The translations under genes and the position numbers were made by a program. Below are positions 9,410 to 18,996 of a stretch of DNA of 64,000 bases, in pieces. How positions within the stretch are numbered: the first letter of the stretch is position 1; each line of letters begins with the position of its first letter. The stretch is taken from positions 2,214,501 through 2,278,500 of the forward strand of contig NZ_CP092480.1 in assembly GCF_022429645.1 (NCBI RefSeq), written 5' to 3'. Origin of the DNA: Lutibacter sp. A80 (lineage in GTDB: Bacteria; Bacteroidota; Bacteroidia; Flavobacteriales; Flavobacteriaceae). Under the pieces are notes generated by a model. That model saw only the letters and a program-made list of their open reading frames with translations. It was not told the origin of the DNA and ran no database searches.

Positions 9410-9796
9410 TTAATTATGAATGTTAGAAACCATTAACTGAAATGTTGGTATGTAAACTTTAAACATTTTTGAAGTTGAAAAATTAACCATACTATAATAA
9501 CCTTTCATAGACCCAATAGGAGACGTTAAAAAACAATTAGAAGTATACGTATGAGATTCTCCTGGTTTAATAATTGGTTTTTTACCAATAACTCCAGATC
9601 CTTCCACAATTTCAGTATTATTTAACGAATCAAATATTTTCCAATGACGAGCCAATAATTGTACCGTTTCATTGCTTTGGTTTTCTATAGTAACCTGATA
9701 ACTAAACGCATGATACAACCTATAATTTCGATAGTTTGTACCTTCAAAATTAGATTTGACAGAGATTTTTATACCATTTGTTACTTGTTGTACCAT
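9410..9796 (-). CDS. apaG: ApaG domain protein
   Basis: At 128 residues it has the ApaG length and the immunoglobulin-like beta-sandwich pattern, including YQVTIENQSNETVQLLARHW, GSGVIGKKPIIKPGESHTY and the GSMKGYY motif. ApaG is associated with Co2+ resistance/Mg2+ efflux phenotypes in enterobacteria, but its molecular role is unclear. It is convergent with the NRDE gene and has a promoter 35 bases upstream. Confidence 0.94.
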   Translation of the reverse strand: MVQQVTNGIKISVKSNFEGTNYRNYRLYHAFSYQVTIENQSNETVQLLARHWKIFDSLNNTEIVEGSGVIGKKPIIKPGESHTYTSNCFLTSPIGSMKGYYSMVNFSTSKMFKVYIPTFQLMVSNIHN

Positions 9797-9831
9797 AACA
9801 ACTTACTAAATTGATTTTATCCAAAGATACT

Positions 9832-9839
9832 AAATTTCT
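9832..9839 (-). promoter_or_regulatory. Bacteroidota -7 promoter element for apaG
   Basis: Minus strand TATCTTTG matches TAnnTTTG, about 35 bases upstream of the apaG ATG. Confidence 0.55.
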
Positions 9840-9922
9840 GAATTTAAATAAAGCCAGTTAATTGTTAAAGTTGTCTAAATAAAATCGGTTATTCCATTTT
9901 TTACTTAAAGAAAAGTTGAAAT

Positions 9923-10624
9923 TTAATTCATTTTAGGGTCAGATCTAAGCACTCCAGTATTTGTATGTACATTTCCTACTTCCGTAATAACTGCACCCTC
10001 TGGTCCAGCCATTTGCCAATGTGGTGACTCTACTTTTTCTAATTTTGCAAAATCTCCTTCGTTAGCTTCAATAATATGATTTGTAGTTACTTTACCATTC
10101 CAATGTGCTTTTGGCACCACAACCTGAGGAAATTGATCTCTATTATTTTCTCCAACTCCTACTACATAACTTTTACCGTGTCTTATAAGCCAACCTTCCA
10201 TTTTTGCAGGATTGCCATCTGCGGCAAAATGCATGTGTTCTCCTAACATTTGTCCGGGTAATAAAAATATATCCATCAACATATATTGATCTTCTTCATT
10301 ATTTACAAACATAACAGAAGCCAATCCTAATTCCGCATAATTTCCTTTATTATAATCTGTAAGCCAAATTTGTTCTCTTAAACCATCAAAAATAGGGTAA
10401 TTATGATATTCAAGCATTTCAATTAAAGCGTCTTTTGCTTTTTCTTCTAAGAAATTTCCTTCAGCATCATAAAATTGGTCATTTGTAAATTTTAATTCTT
10501 TTTTAATCTCTTGTTTTGAAACTTCTGCCTCAATAACTTCTACCTGTTTTTTTTCAGTTTTGTTAGTACAACTACTAAAAAGAATAACAATTATTAAAGA
10601 ACACAATAGACTTATTTTTCTCAT
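9923..10624 (-). CDS. Cupin-like lipoprotein, function unknown
   Basis: Starting at the ATG at 10624 rather than the upstream one at 10660 gives a 233-residue protein with a clean lipoprotein signal (LFSSC, C19). The mature part has a cupin-like beta pattern with candidate metal ligands in GQMLGEHMHF, VPKAHWNGK, TTNHIIEANEGD and SPHW. It resembles sugar-isomerase-type or storage cupins anchored in the periplasm or outer membrane. No specific substrate can be assigned. It is transcribed alone on the minus strand. Confidence 0.72.
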   Translation of the reverse strand: MRKISLLCSLIIVILFSSCTNKTEKKQVEVIEAEVSKQEIKKELKFTNDQFYDAEGNFLEEKAKDALIEMLEYHNYPIFDGLREQIWLTDYNKGNYAELGLASVMFVNNEEDQYMLMDIFLLPGQMLGEHMHFAADGNPAKMEGWLIRHGKSYVVGVGENNRDQFPQVVVPKAHWNGKVTTNHIIEANEGDFAKLEKVESPHWQMAGPEGAVITEVGNVHTNTGVLRSDPKMN

Positions 10625-10818
10625 AAAATGAATTTTATTTTTTAAAAACTTAATAATCAATTTTTAACTAGCTTAGTATTACACAGCTAAAATTAAAGCG
10701 TAAAACTATTAAGATTAATCTAAATAAAACGCATTTTATTAAAAATATTTCATCGTTTTACAATATTTAACATTTTATTCACAATAAAAACATCAATTAA
10801 TTAAATATTTTATTTCTA

Positions 10819-12063
10819 TTAATTATTCATTTTTTCAGAATTTCCATTGCCAACTCCAATAACTCTAGTGTATCTACTTCCAAATTTATTGTAATACACT
10901 ATAACAGTATAATCGTTCTCAGTTTGGTAAAAAGAGCCATCGATATCGCTATTATTTATAGTACCATCAGCAGTTTTAGTAACAAACTGATAGTTATAAA
11001 AACCTTGCTTTAATAATAAGGAAGTTTCATACAAACCATTTTCAGCATTATAGGTAAGTTTATTAGATTCATTTAATTGCCAATTATTAAAATTACCACT
11101 AACATAAACATCCTTACCTTCTAAATTCTCTAAAGAACTTAAAGAAAAATGCACCCAACTATAATCTGCTTCTGTATTATTGTCGTCTCCATTCAAAACC
11201 CGAACTACAAAATTTCCGTTAATATCTTCAAACAACGTATAAGGCTGATCTATTCTTTCTTCATTAGTATATAAATAAGTATGGTATAAATCTGTTCCTA
11301 ATTCAACTCTTGCAATATTTAAGGTTGTATTTCTTATAGATTTTGTATCGAAATACAAAAACTCATTTCCTGCTAAAAAACTAGTTTCTTTATTGTATTT
11401 ATATAATAATTGTGTACCTCTATAAAATTGCGGTTTTAAACCTTCAATTGCAGTTTGCCAATTATTATTCTGAATTACAACAGGCAAAATTTCTTCTTTT
11501 GGGTTGTTAATTCTTAAACTAGGATGATTTATTATAAACTCAACTGATTGATTGGTATCTATTGTAGAAATATCTCGGCTTTTATAAATTGTTACACCAA
11601 CAGTTACTTGAGATTCGTAAACTACAAATTTGCGTTCAAAAACAACTTCATCGTAATCGTTTATAACATATATTTTATAATTACCAGAAATTTTTATTCG
11701 TGTATTTTCATTTGGAATTGTTAATGTATAATTTGTATAAGGCTGTAAGGTGTTAAAAGAGTTTTCGTAATCTCTAATTCTATCTTCTGCATAACCATCT
11801 ATAAATTCCGAATCAGACAAATTAGAAGAATTCCAATTATAATCACAATGTTCTATTCTATATGTATAATCGTGTTCATCGGCATTTAAATCATCAAAAA
11901 TTAATCGAATAGACTCACCAAGCCTAATAATTGGCGCATAATTATTTACTAAAGTAGGTTGAAAAATAATAGTTTTAATATGTTCCGCATCTTCAATTTT
12001 TTGTTGAGAATAATTTAGTTGAAACACAAAAATGGTAATAAGACAGGTATAAAATAACTTCAA
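10819..12063 (-). CDS. Type IX secretion system plug-type protein (DUF5103)
   Basis: This 414-residue secreted protein (signal peptide ending NYS, about residue 19) matches the DUF5103 family. Its motifs include the start IKTIIFQP, RLGESIRLIFDDLNADEHDYTYRIEHCDYNW and the ERKFVVYE strand. A member of this family is the Plug subunit that seals the SprA translocon of the type IX secretion system. The C-terminal part (around FNNWQL) resembles an early-set/CBM48-like sandwich. The start is a TTG at 12063; an in-frame stop upstream excludes an earlier ATG. It is not next to other secretion genes here. Confidence 0.85.
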   Translation of the reverse strand: MKLFYTCLITIFVFQLNYSQQKIEDAEHIKTIIFQPTLVNNYAPIIRLGESIRLIFDDLNADEHDYTYRIEHCDYNWNSSNLSDSEFIDGYAEDRIRDYENSFNTLQPYTNYTLTIPNENTRIKISGNYKIYVINDYDEVVFERKFVVYESQVTVGVTIYKSRDISTIDTNQSVEFIINHPSLRINNPKEEILPVVIQNNNWQTAIEGLKPQFYRGTQLLYKYNKETSFLAGNEFLYFDTKSIRNTTLNIARVELGTDLYHTYLYTNEERIDQPYTLFEDINGNFVVRVLNGDDNNTEADYSWVHFSLSSLENLEGKDVYVSGNFNNWQLNESNKLTYNAENGLYETSLLLKQGFYNYQFVTKTADGTINNSDIDGSFYQTENDYTVIVYYNKFGSRYTRVIGVGNGNSEKMNN

Positions 12064-12207
12064 AATTATTTGGTTTTAATAGTTTTTAACATCAAAAATT
12101 AAACCAAATATAAAATTGTAATCACAATTAAAACGATTTCGGACTGAAAACTTATTTACAAAAAGTAAAAAATTAGTTAAAATCGTTATAATAAAATTAA
12201 ATATTCT

Positions 12208-12215
12208 TATTTTTG
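12208..12215 (+). promoter_or_regulatory. Bacteroidota -7 promoter element for the nqr operon
   Basis: TATTTTTG followed by C fits TAnnTTTG, with a 36-base gap to the nqrA ATG at 12252. It is the only clear promoter-like site before the six nqr genes. Confidence 0.6.
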
Positions 12216-12251
12216 CACCGTTTTTAAAGACTATCTAAATAAACTCAAAAT

Positions 12252-13601
12252 ATGTCACAGGACATTCGAATTAAAAAAGGTTTGGATATTAAGCTAAAAG
12301 GTATTGCCGAAAAGGTTACCCAAAAAGCTAACCCTTGTAGTGTATATACACTAAAACCTGAAGATTTCCACAGTATCATTCCTAAATTATCTATTAAAGT
12401 TGGCGCTAAAGTAAAAGCAGGTGAAGCTGTTTTTTACAATAAAGCTAATGAAGATATGAAATTCCCATCGCCTGTAAGCGGTGAATTAATTGATATCATT
12501 CGTGGTGAAAAAAGAAAAATATTAGCAATTAAGATTGAAGCTAGTAATGTACAAGAATATGCAGATTTTGGCATAAAAGATCCCAAAGCTATGAAAGCTG
12601 ATGAGATTAAAAGCCATTTATTAGCTGCTGGTTGTTGGCCATTTATTAAACAAAGACCTTATGATGTTATTGCAAATCCTGCAAATACACCTAAAGCAAT
12701 TTTTGTTTCTGGTTACGCAAGTGCTCCTTTAGCTGCCGATTACGATTATGTATTGGCTGGTAAAGAAAAAGAGCTACAAGCTGCTATAACTGCTTTAAGC
12801 AAATTAACTCCAGGTACAGTACATGTATCCGTAGGTAAAAATGCTAATTCTCCTTTAACAGGCTTAAACAATTGTACATTGCATAAAGTTTCAGGACCAC
12901 ATCCTTCTGGAAATGTAGGTACTCAAATTGCAAAAATTGACCCTGTAAATAAAGGTGAAACAGTTTGGACAATTTCTCCTCAAGATTTAGTAATTATTGG
13001 AGAATTATTACTTACAGGAAAGTTTAATGCTGAAAGAACTATTGCTTTAGCAGGTTCTTCTGTTGAAGCTCCCAAATATTACACAACAATAATTGGAGCT
13101 ACAATAAGTTCTGTTGTTGATAAAAAATTAGCGGGTACTAATAATAGAATTATTAGTGGAAATGTTTTAACTGGAAAAGCTACTGATACAAAAGGTTGCT
13201 TAGGTTATTACGATAACATTATCACTGTAATTCCTGAAGGTAACGATTATGAATTATTTGGTTGGAACAAACCAGTTTTCAATAAAATATCAGCCACAAG
13301 ATCCTTAACATTTTCTTGGTTAAATCCTAAAAAGAAATACGACTTAAACACTAATACAAATGGAGAACACAGAGCATTTGTAGTTACAGGTCAATACGAA
13401 AAAGTATTTCCATTAGATATTTTTCCAATGCAAATTTTAAAAGCTTGTATGTATAAAGATCTTGATGAAATGGAAGCCTTAGGAATGTACGAAGTTGCTC
13501 CTGAAGATTTTGCTTTAACTGAGTTTGTTTGTATTTCTAAACAACCGCATCAAGAGATTATTAGAAAAGGCTTAGACTTAATGTTAAAAGAAATAGGATA
13601 A
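12252..13601 (+). CDS. nqrA: Na+-translocating NADH:quinone reductase subunit A
   Basis: The 449-residue peripheral cytoplasmic subunit begins with IKKGLDIKLKGIAE and contains KVGAKVKAGEAVFY and FPSPVSGELIDIIRGEKRKI, the barrel-sandwich domain characteristic of NqrA. NqrA contributes to quinone interaction in the six-subunit Na+ pump. It is the first gene of nqrABCDEF, 4 bases before nqrB. Length is typical for the family. Confidence 0.97.
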   Translation: MSQDIRIKKGLDIKLKGIAEKVTQKANPCSVYTLKPEDFHSIIPKLSIKVGAKVKAGEAVFYNKANEDMKFPSPVSGELIDIIRGEKRKILAIKIEASNVQEYADFGIKDPKAMKADEIKSHLLAAGCWPFIKQRPYDVIANPANTPKAIFVSGYASAPLAADYDYVLAGKEKELQAAITALSKLTPGTVHVSVGKNANSPLTGLNNCTLHKVSGPHPSGNVGTQIAKIDPVNKGETVWTISPQDLVIIGELLLTGKFNAERTIALAGSSVEAPKYYTTIIGATISSVVDKKLAGTNNRIISGNVLTGKATDTKGCLGYYDNIITVIPEGNDYELFGWNKPVFNKISATRSLTFSWLNPKKKYDLNTNTNGEHRAFVVTGQYEKVFPLDIFPMQILKACMYKDLDEMEALGMYEVAPEDFALTEFVCISKQPHQEIIRKGLDLMLKEIG

Positions 13602-13605
13602 GGTT

Positions 13606-14805
13606 ATGGGAATAAAAGAAAAATTACATAATTTCAGAGAAAAGAACAAGGACAAAAAATGGCTTCCAGCCTTTTCCGCTTTTCACACATTTTTATATAC
13701 ACCTAATGAAACAACACATTCAGGTGGGCACGTAAGAGCCGCAGACGATTTAAAAAGAACAATGAACATGGTTGTTTTAGCTATGATTCCTTGTTTAATT
13801 TTTGGAATGTTTAATACAGGATACCAACATTACCTAGCTTTTGGTGAAGCAGTTGATTTCTTATCTTGGGATGCATTTTTAGTTGGTTTAACTAAAATTC
13901 TTCCTTTAGTTATTGTATCATATGTTGTTGGTTTAGGAGTTGAATTTATTTTTGCCATTATTAAAGGACACGAAGTTGAAGAAGGTTACTTAGTAACTGG
14001 AATGCTTGTTCCACTAATTGTACCTGTAGATATACCGTTATGGATGCTTGCAGTTGCTGTTATTTTTGGTGTAGTAATTGGTAAAGAAGTTTTTGGAGGA
14101 ACTGGTATGAATATACTAAACCCTGCATTAACAATACGTGCATTTTTATTCTTTGCCTATCCTACTTGGATGAGTGGAGATAAAGTTTGGGTACACGGAG
14201 CAACAGAAAGAGCGAACGATATTATTGGAGGAGCTAATTTAGATGCTGTCTCCGGAGAAACTATTTTAGGAAGCTTAGCTCAAGGTAACGAGTTAGCCTA
14301 CTCTATTTCTGATATGTTCTTTGGTTTTATACCCGGTTCTGTTGGTGAAACATCTACCTTAATAATAATATTGGCTGGTTTATTTTTAATTTATACAAAA
14401 ATAGCTAGCTGGAGAATTATGTTATCAGCAGTAGTTGGAGCTTTAGTAATGGGCTTATTATTTAATGGAGTAGTAAATGCAGAATTAATTACTAATGGTA
14501 GTAAATTCTACACACTAATGAGTACAGAATTCTGGCATCATTTATTAATTGGTGGATTTGCATTTGGTGTGGTATTTATGGCAACAGACCCTGTAACTGC
14601 TTCACAAACAAATAAAGGTAAATGGATTTATGGTTTCTTAATTGGATTTGTTTCAATTATGATTCGTGTATTTAACCCAGCATACCCTGAAGGTGTAATG
14701 TTAGCCATTTTATTAATGAATGTATTTGCGCCAACAATTGATCATTACGTTGTTCAAGGAAATGTAAAAAGAAGATTGAAACGTTTAAAAGCAAAAACAG
14801 CATAA
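13606..14805 (+). CDS. nqrB: Na+-translocating NADH:quinone reductase subunit B
   Basis: This 399-residue membrane subunit has about ten hydrophobic segments, the GTGMNILNPALTIRAFLFFAYP motif region and the IPGSVGETSTL motif. The covalent FMN attachment motif is DAVSGET (213-219), so T219 is the expected FMN-bearing threonine. It is part of the Na+ channel and carries FMN and riboflavin in characterised complexes. It is spaced 4 bases after nqrA and 2 before nqrC. Confidence 0.97.
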   Translation: MGIKEKLHNFREKNKDKKWLPAFSAFHTFLYTPNETTHSGGHVRAADDLKRTMNMVVLAMIPCLIFGMFNTGYQHYLAFGEAVDFLSWDAFLVGLTKILPLVIVSYVVGLGVEFIFAIIKGHEVEEGYLVTGMLVPLIVPVDIPLWMLAVAVIFGVVIGKEVFGGTGMNILNPALTIRAFLFFAYPTWMSGDKVWVHGATERANDIIGGANLDAVSGETILGSLAQGNELAYSISDMFFGFIPGSVGETSTLIIILAGLFLIYTKIASWRIMLSAVVGALVMGLLFNGVVNAELITNGSKFYTLMSTEFWHHLLIGGFAFGVVFMATDPVTASQTNKGKWIYGFLIGFVSIMIRVFNPAYPEGVMLAILLMNVFAPTIDHYVVQGNVKRRLKRLKAKTA

Positions 14806-14807
14806 CA

Positions 14808-15554
14808 ATGGCAAAAAATACTGATAGTAACGTATATACAGTTTTGTTCGCAACAGGAATGGTTCTTGTTGTAGGAACATTATTAGCGTTTTTAGCGTCG
14901 TCATTAAGTGATAAAATAGCTGAAAACAAAAGAATAGAAAAGCAACAAAACATATTATATGCTATGGGCATTAACAACAACGACGAAAGTAGCGTTGAGT
15001 TTGTATCTAAAAATATAGTTGGTGAAGAATTCAATAAATATATTACTAAACAATTAGTAATTGAAGGAACGGATGCAACTGAAGATAATAATGCTTATTT
15101 AATTGATATTAAAAAAGAAGAAGCTTTAGCAAAAGACAATAACTACCAAAGAAAATTACCTTTATTTATTGGAAACAAAGAAGGTAAAGAATTCTACATA
15201 GTACCTGTTAGAGGTAAAGGTTTATGGGATGCAATATGGGGTTATGTAGCTTTAGATAGTAAATTGGTAGTTCAAGGTGTATTTTTTGACCATGCCGGTG
15301 AAACTCCTGGTTTAGGTTCTAACATTAAAGAACGCTTCTTTATGGATGACTTTATTGGTGAACATATTTTAGATGGTGATACATTTAAAGGTATAACAGC
15401 TGCTAAAGGTAATGCAGACCCAAAAAATATAAACAAAACAGATTTTGAAGTAGATGCAATTGCAGGAGCAACTATTACAGGTGACGGTCTTTCAGCAATG
15501 TTGAAAAAAGACTTGAAAATGTATCTACCTTATTTAAAAACATTAAAGCAATAA
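14808..15554 (+). CDS. nqrC: Na+-translocating NADH:quinone reductase subunit C
   Basis: The 248-residue protein has one N-terminal membrane helix (about 10-32) and a periplasmic FMN-binding domain. The flavinylation site reads DAIAGAT (216-222), with T222 as the expected FMN-threonine added by ApbE. GLWDAIWGYVALD and GETPGLGSNI are conserved NqrC/RnfG motifs. It relays electrons between NqrB and the NqrD/E centre. A long antisense ORF over its start is a shadow. Confidence 0.97.
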   Translation: MAKNTDSNVYTVLFATGMVLVVGTLLAFLASSLSDKIAENKRIEKQQNILYAMGINNNDESSVEFVSKNIVGEEFNKYITKQLVIEGTDATEDNNAYLIDIKKEEALAKDNNYQRKLPLFIGNKEGKEFYIVPVRGKGLWDAIWGYVALDSKLVVQGVFFDHAGETPGLGSNIKERFFMDDFIGEHILDGDTFKGITAAKGNADPKNINKTDFEVDAIAGATITGDGLSAMLKKDLKMYLPYLKTLKQ

Positions 15555-15557
15555 TTT

Positions 15558-16205
15558 ATGGGACTTTTATCAAAAAAAGACGCAAAATTAATAACCGATC
15601 CATTAGCTGATAACAACCCTATTACTATTCAAGTTTTAGGTATATGTTCTGCATTAGCAATTACCGCAGAATTAAAAGCTTCAATTGTAATGGCTATAGC
15701 CGTTATGTTTGTATTAGGTTTAGGAAACGTAGTAATTTCGTTAATGCGAAATATAATTCCTTCAAAAATTAGAATTATTGTACAACTAATTGTAGTTGCT
15801 ACTTTAGTAATTATAGTAGATTTAGTTTTAAAAGCTTTTGCTTACGAATTAAGTAAAACATTATCTGTTTTTGTAGGATTAATTATTACAAACTGTATTA
15901 TTATGGGACGTTTTGAAGCTTTTGCTTTGGCTAACGGACCTTGGAGATCTTTCTTAGATGGGATTGGAAATTCATTAGGATATGGAATAATATTGGTTCT
16001 TGTAGGTTTCTTTAGAGAGCTTTTAGGTTCTGGAACTTTATTAGGATTTAAAGTATTAGGAGATTCTATTGAAAAAACAGGAGTATATGCTTATGGTTAC
16101 GAAAATAACGGTTTTATGTTATTAGCACCAATGGCACTTATTACTGTAGGAATTATTATTTGGGTACAACGCTCAAGAAATGAATCATTAATTGAAGAAA
16201 ATTAA
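15558..16205 (+). CDS. nqrD: Na+-translocating NADH:quinone reductase subunit D
   Basis: The 215-residue, six-helix membrane protein has the conserved LGICSALAIT half-motif and the VGLIITNCIIMGRFEAFA segment, whose cysteines help coordinate the NqrD/E iron centre in known structures. It starts 3 bases after nqrC. A 75-base gap with no terminator separates it from nqrE. Confidence 0.97.
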   Translation: MGLLSKKDAKLITDPLADNNPITIQVLGICSALAITAELKASIVMAIAVMFVLGLGNVVISLMRNIIPSKIRIIVQLIVVATLVIIVDLVLKAFAYELSKTLSVFVGLIITNCIIMGRFEAFALANGPWRSFLDGIGNSLGYGIILVLVGFFRELLGSGTLLGFKVLGDSIEKTGVYAYGYENNGFMLLAPMALITVGIIIWVQRSRNESLIEEN

Positions 16206-16280
16206 AATTAGTATTCAGAAAACAACCACAGCTTAATTTAAGTTAAGGTTACTAAAACTGAAAACTAAAAACTAAAAAAT

Positions 16281-17018
16281 ATGGAACACATAGAATTAAT
16301 TTTTAAGTCAATATTTGTTGATAACATGGTATTTGCAACATTCCTTGGAATGTGTTCGTACCTAGCAGTATCTAAAAAAGTTTCAACAGCAGTAGGATTA
16401 GGAGCAGCCGTTATATTTGTAATGGCAATTACAGTACCTTTAAACTGGTTGTTAGATAAATATATTTTACAAGATGGAGCATTAGCTTGGTTAGGTCCAG
16501 AATATGCATCTTACGATTTAAGTTTCTTATCTTTTATACTATTTATTGCTACCATTGCAACAATGGTACAATTAGTAGAAATAATTGTTGAGAAATTTTC
16601 TCCATCGTTATACAATTCATTAGGTATATTTTTACCATTAATTGCTGTAAACTGTGCTATTTTAGGAGGTTCATTATTTATGCAATCTCGTGAAATACAA
16701 TCTATAGGTTTAGCATTTAATTACGGAATAAGTTCAGGAATTGGGTGGTTTTTAGCAATTTTAGCTATTGCTGCTATCCGAGAAAAAATTAGATATTCAA
16801 ATGTGCCTGCACCACTTAGAGGTTTAGGAATTACATTTATTATAACAGGCTTAATGGCAATTGGATTTATGAGCTTTGGAGGAATGTTAACTGGAGGAGA
16901 TGCTGAAGAAACTACAGAAAAAACTGCAGTAATTGAACCTTCACAAAAAAACACCCTAGAAGTTACAAAAGAAGAAGCTACTAATTTAGCTAAAAACGAA
17001 ACAGAAATTAAAGAGTAA
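16281..17018 (+). CDS. nqrE: Na+-translocating NADH:quinone reductase subunit E
   Basis: The 245-residue membrane subunit is paralogous to NqrD, with TFLGMCSYLAVSKK and LIAVNCAILGGSLFM carrying the iron-ligand cysteines. The core of about 200 residues is normal. About 40 further residues at the C-terminus (after GGMLTGG) form a hydrophilic, Glu/Lys/Thr-rich tail absent from the classical ~200-residue proteobacterial subunit. It ends one base before nqrF. Confidence 0.96.
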   Translation: MEHIELIFKSIFVDNMVFATFLGMCSYLAVSKKVSTAVGLGAAVIFVMAITVPLNWLLDKYILQDGALAWLGPEYASYDLSFLSFILFIATIATMVQLVEIIVEKFSPSLYNSLGIFLPLIAVNCAILGGSLFMQSREIQSIGLAFNYGISSGIGWFLAILAIAAIREKIRYSNVPAPLRGLGITFIITGLMAIGFMSFGGMLTGGDAEETTEKTAVIEPSQKNTLEVTKEEATNLAKNETEIKE

Positions 17019-17019
17019 T

Positions 17020-18333
17020 ATGATGATATTAGCAATAAATACCTTAGGTACAATTGTAGCAACTGTAGTAGCTTTCTTAGTAATAACACTATTATTAGTT
17101 GCATTATTACTGTATGTAAAACAAAAACTATCGCCTTCTGGCCCAGTTAAAATAAAAATTAATGGTGAAAAAGAAATTGAAGTAGCTTCTGGAAGTTCTT
17201 TATTAACAACTTTAGGAAATGCTAAAATATTTTTACCATCTGCCTGTGGTGGTGGTGGAACTTGTATTCAATGTGAATGTCACGTAAACTCTGGAGGTGG
17301 TGAAGCATTACCAACAGAAACACCTCACTTCACTAGAAAAGAATTACAAGAAGGTGCGCGTTTAGCATGTCAAGTAAAAGTAAAACAGGATATGGATATT
17401 TCTATTCCTGAAGAAGTATTCGGAATCAAAAAATGGGAAGCAACAGTTGTTAGAAATTACAACGTAGCATCATTTATTAAAGAATTTGTTGTTGAAATAC
17501 CTGAAGATATGGGTTACAAAGCAGGTGGATATATACAAATTGAAATTCCTGAATGTGAAGTAGACTTTAAAGATATAGATATTACAGCACACCCTGAAGA
17601 ACATGAAACTCCAGACAAATTTCAAATTGAATGGGATAAGTTTGGTTTATGGGATTTAAAAATGAAAAATACTGAATTAGTAGAGCGTGCTTATTCAATG
17701 GCTTCTTATCCTGCTGAAGGAAGAGAAATTATGCTAAATGTACGTATTGCTACTCCGCCTTGGGATAGAGCAAAAAATGGATGGATGGCTGTTAATCCTG
17801 GTATAGCATCTTCATATATTTTCTCTCGTAAACCAGGAGATAAAGTTACTATTTCAGGTCCTTATGGTGAATTCTTCATCAATGATTCAGATGCTGAAAT
17901 GTTATATGTTGGTGGTGGTGCTGGTATGGCTCCAATGCGTTCTCACTTATATCACCTATTCAAAACATTAAAAACTGGTAGAAAAGTTACTTATTGGTAT
18001 GGTGGACGTTCTAAACGTGAGCTATTCTACTTAGAACACTTCTATGAATTAGAAAAAGAATTCCCTAACTTTAAATTCTATTTAGTATTGTCTGAACCTG
18101 CACCTGAAGATAATTGGGTAAATAAAAAAGATACAGACGACCCTAACGGAGATGGATTTACTGGATTTGTACATCAAGCGGTTATAGATGAATATTTATC
18201 TAAACACGAAGCTCCAGAAGATTTAGAATTATATTTCTGTGGACCTCCATTAATGAACAAAGCCGTTCAAAAAATGGGTGAAGACTTTGGTTTAGCCGAT
18301 GAAAACATTCGATTTGATGACTTTGGTGGTTAA
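17020..18333 (+). CDS. nqrF: Na+-translocating NADH:quinone reductase subunit F
   Basis: At 437 residues it has an N-terminal membrane helix (12-33) and a 2Fe-2S ferredoxin domain with ligands C76, C82, C85 and C117. The FAD and NADH domains follow (RAYSMASYP, YVGGGAGMAPMRSHL, YFCGPPLM). It is the NADH-oxidising entry point of the pump. It is slightly longer than the ~408-residue proteobacterial form. A strong terminator follows 45 bases after the stop and ends the operon. Confidence 0.97.
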   Translation: MMILAINTLGTIVATVVAFLVITLLLVALLLYVKQKLSPSGPVKIKINGEKEIEVASGSSLLTTLGNAKIFLPSACGGGGTCIQCECHVNSGGGEALPTETPHFTRKELQEGARLACQVKVKQDMDISIPEEVFGIKKWEATVVRNYNVASFIKEFVVEIPEDMGYKAGGYIQIEIPECEVDFKDIDITAHPEEHETPDKFQIEWDKFGLWDLKMKNTELVERAYSMASYPAEGREIMLNVRIATPPWDRAKNGWMAVNPGIASSYIFSRKPGDKVTISGPYGEFFINDSDAEMLYVGGGAGMAPMRSHLYHLFKTLKTGRKVTYWYGGRSKRELFYLEHFYELEKEFPNFKFYLVLSEPAPEDNWVNKKDTDDPNGDGFTGFVHQAVIDEYLSKHEAPEDLELYFCGPPLMNKAVQKMGEDFGLADENIRFDDFGG

Positions 18334-18378
18334 TCGGACATAAAATGGAGTTCATAAAATTCCATAAAATATAAATTT

Positions 18379-18410
18379 AAAAATCCGATACTTTTGTATC
18401 GGATTTTTTA
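18379..18410 (+). terminator. Rho-independent terminator of the nqr operon
   Basis: AATCCGATAC and GTATCGGATT form a 10-base stem around TTTT, followed by a T run. It lies 45 bases after nqrF. Confidence 0.85.
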
Positions 18411-18547
18411 TTGACAGCATATCTATAAACATTATTAAGAACAACTATTAATTTAAACGCCCTTATAATTATTATAATAAAAAATAGCAGTTAAATTAAG
18501 CCTTTTAAACAACTTTACTTTATAAGTATATTTATACCAATTTAAAA

Positions 18548-18925
18548 ATGAATAGAGCCCTTACAGTTCAAGAACAGCACAATTTAGCTATGAATATAGT
18601 TGGAAAAGATTTAGAAAAACGAGGTTTTGAATTCTTAGCGGTAAACAGCTTATTAAAAAGAAATCCACAGTTTGTTTGTATCGATAAAAATAATCAGCGT
18701 TATTTTGTTATTATAAAAGTAGCACAAATAACAGAAAAACCTATTACATATAATGTTATTTGGATGGAGACCTTTAAACAACACGCTATAAAAAACAATG
18801 CAAAAATATTATTTGCAGGAGTTGGATTGGGTTCAAAAAAAGATGGTAGTAAACCTCCTATTTTAAACGACGAGTACTTATTACAATATGATGGAATTGA
18901 GTACTTAGATACAGCTTTAAATTAA
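18548..18925 (+). CDS. Conserved nqr-linked small protein of unknown function
   Basis: The 125-residue soluble protein contains an N-terminal helix (EQHNLAMNIVGKDLEKRGFEFLA) and central strands FVCIDKNNQRYFVIIKV. The strand-turn-strand with charged residues is reminiscent of small nuclease-like folds, but no catalytic motif is clear. From memory, flavobacterial homologues are often labelled as NqrF, probably through genomic neighbourhood; the sequence has no ferredoxin, FAD or NADH motifs. It lies beyond the nqr terminator and so probably has its own promoter. Confidence 0.75.
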   Translation: MNRALTVQEQHNLAMNIVGKDLEKRGFEFLAVNSLLKRNPQFVCIDKNNQRYFVIIKVAQITEKPITYNVIWMETFKQHAIKNNAKILFAGVGLGSKKDGSKPPILNDEYLLQYDGIEYLDTALN

Positions 18926-18945
18926 TTAAAATAAATGTTAATGCA

Positions 18946-18976
18946 TAAAAAAACACGCCAAAAGGCGTGTTTTTTA
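18946..18976. terminator. Bidirectional terminator
   Basis: AAAAAACACGCC and GGCGTGTTTTTT flank a four-base AAAA loop. A-run and T-run on the two sides allow it to end the plus-strand 125-residue gene and the minus-strand OmpA gene, which converge here. Confidence 0.88.
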
Positions 18977-18996
18977 TTGGGTTAATAAATATTTTC

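Noticed and set aside
14672-15034. A 120-codon minus-strand ORF over nqrB/nqrC
   Set aside because: It is antisense to two certain genes, hydrophobic only by mirroring membrane-coding sequence, and has no family resemblance.
18548-18925. Naming the 125-residue protein NqrF
   Set aside because: The true nqrF is at 17020. This protein has no ferredoxin cysteines and no FAD or NADH motifs.
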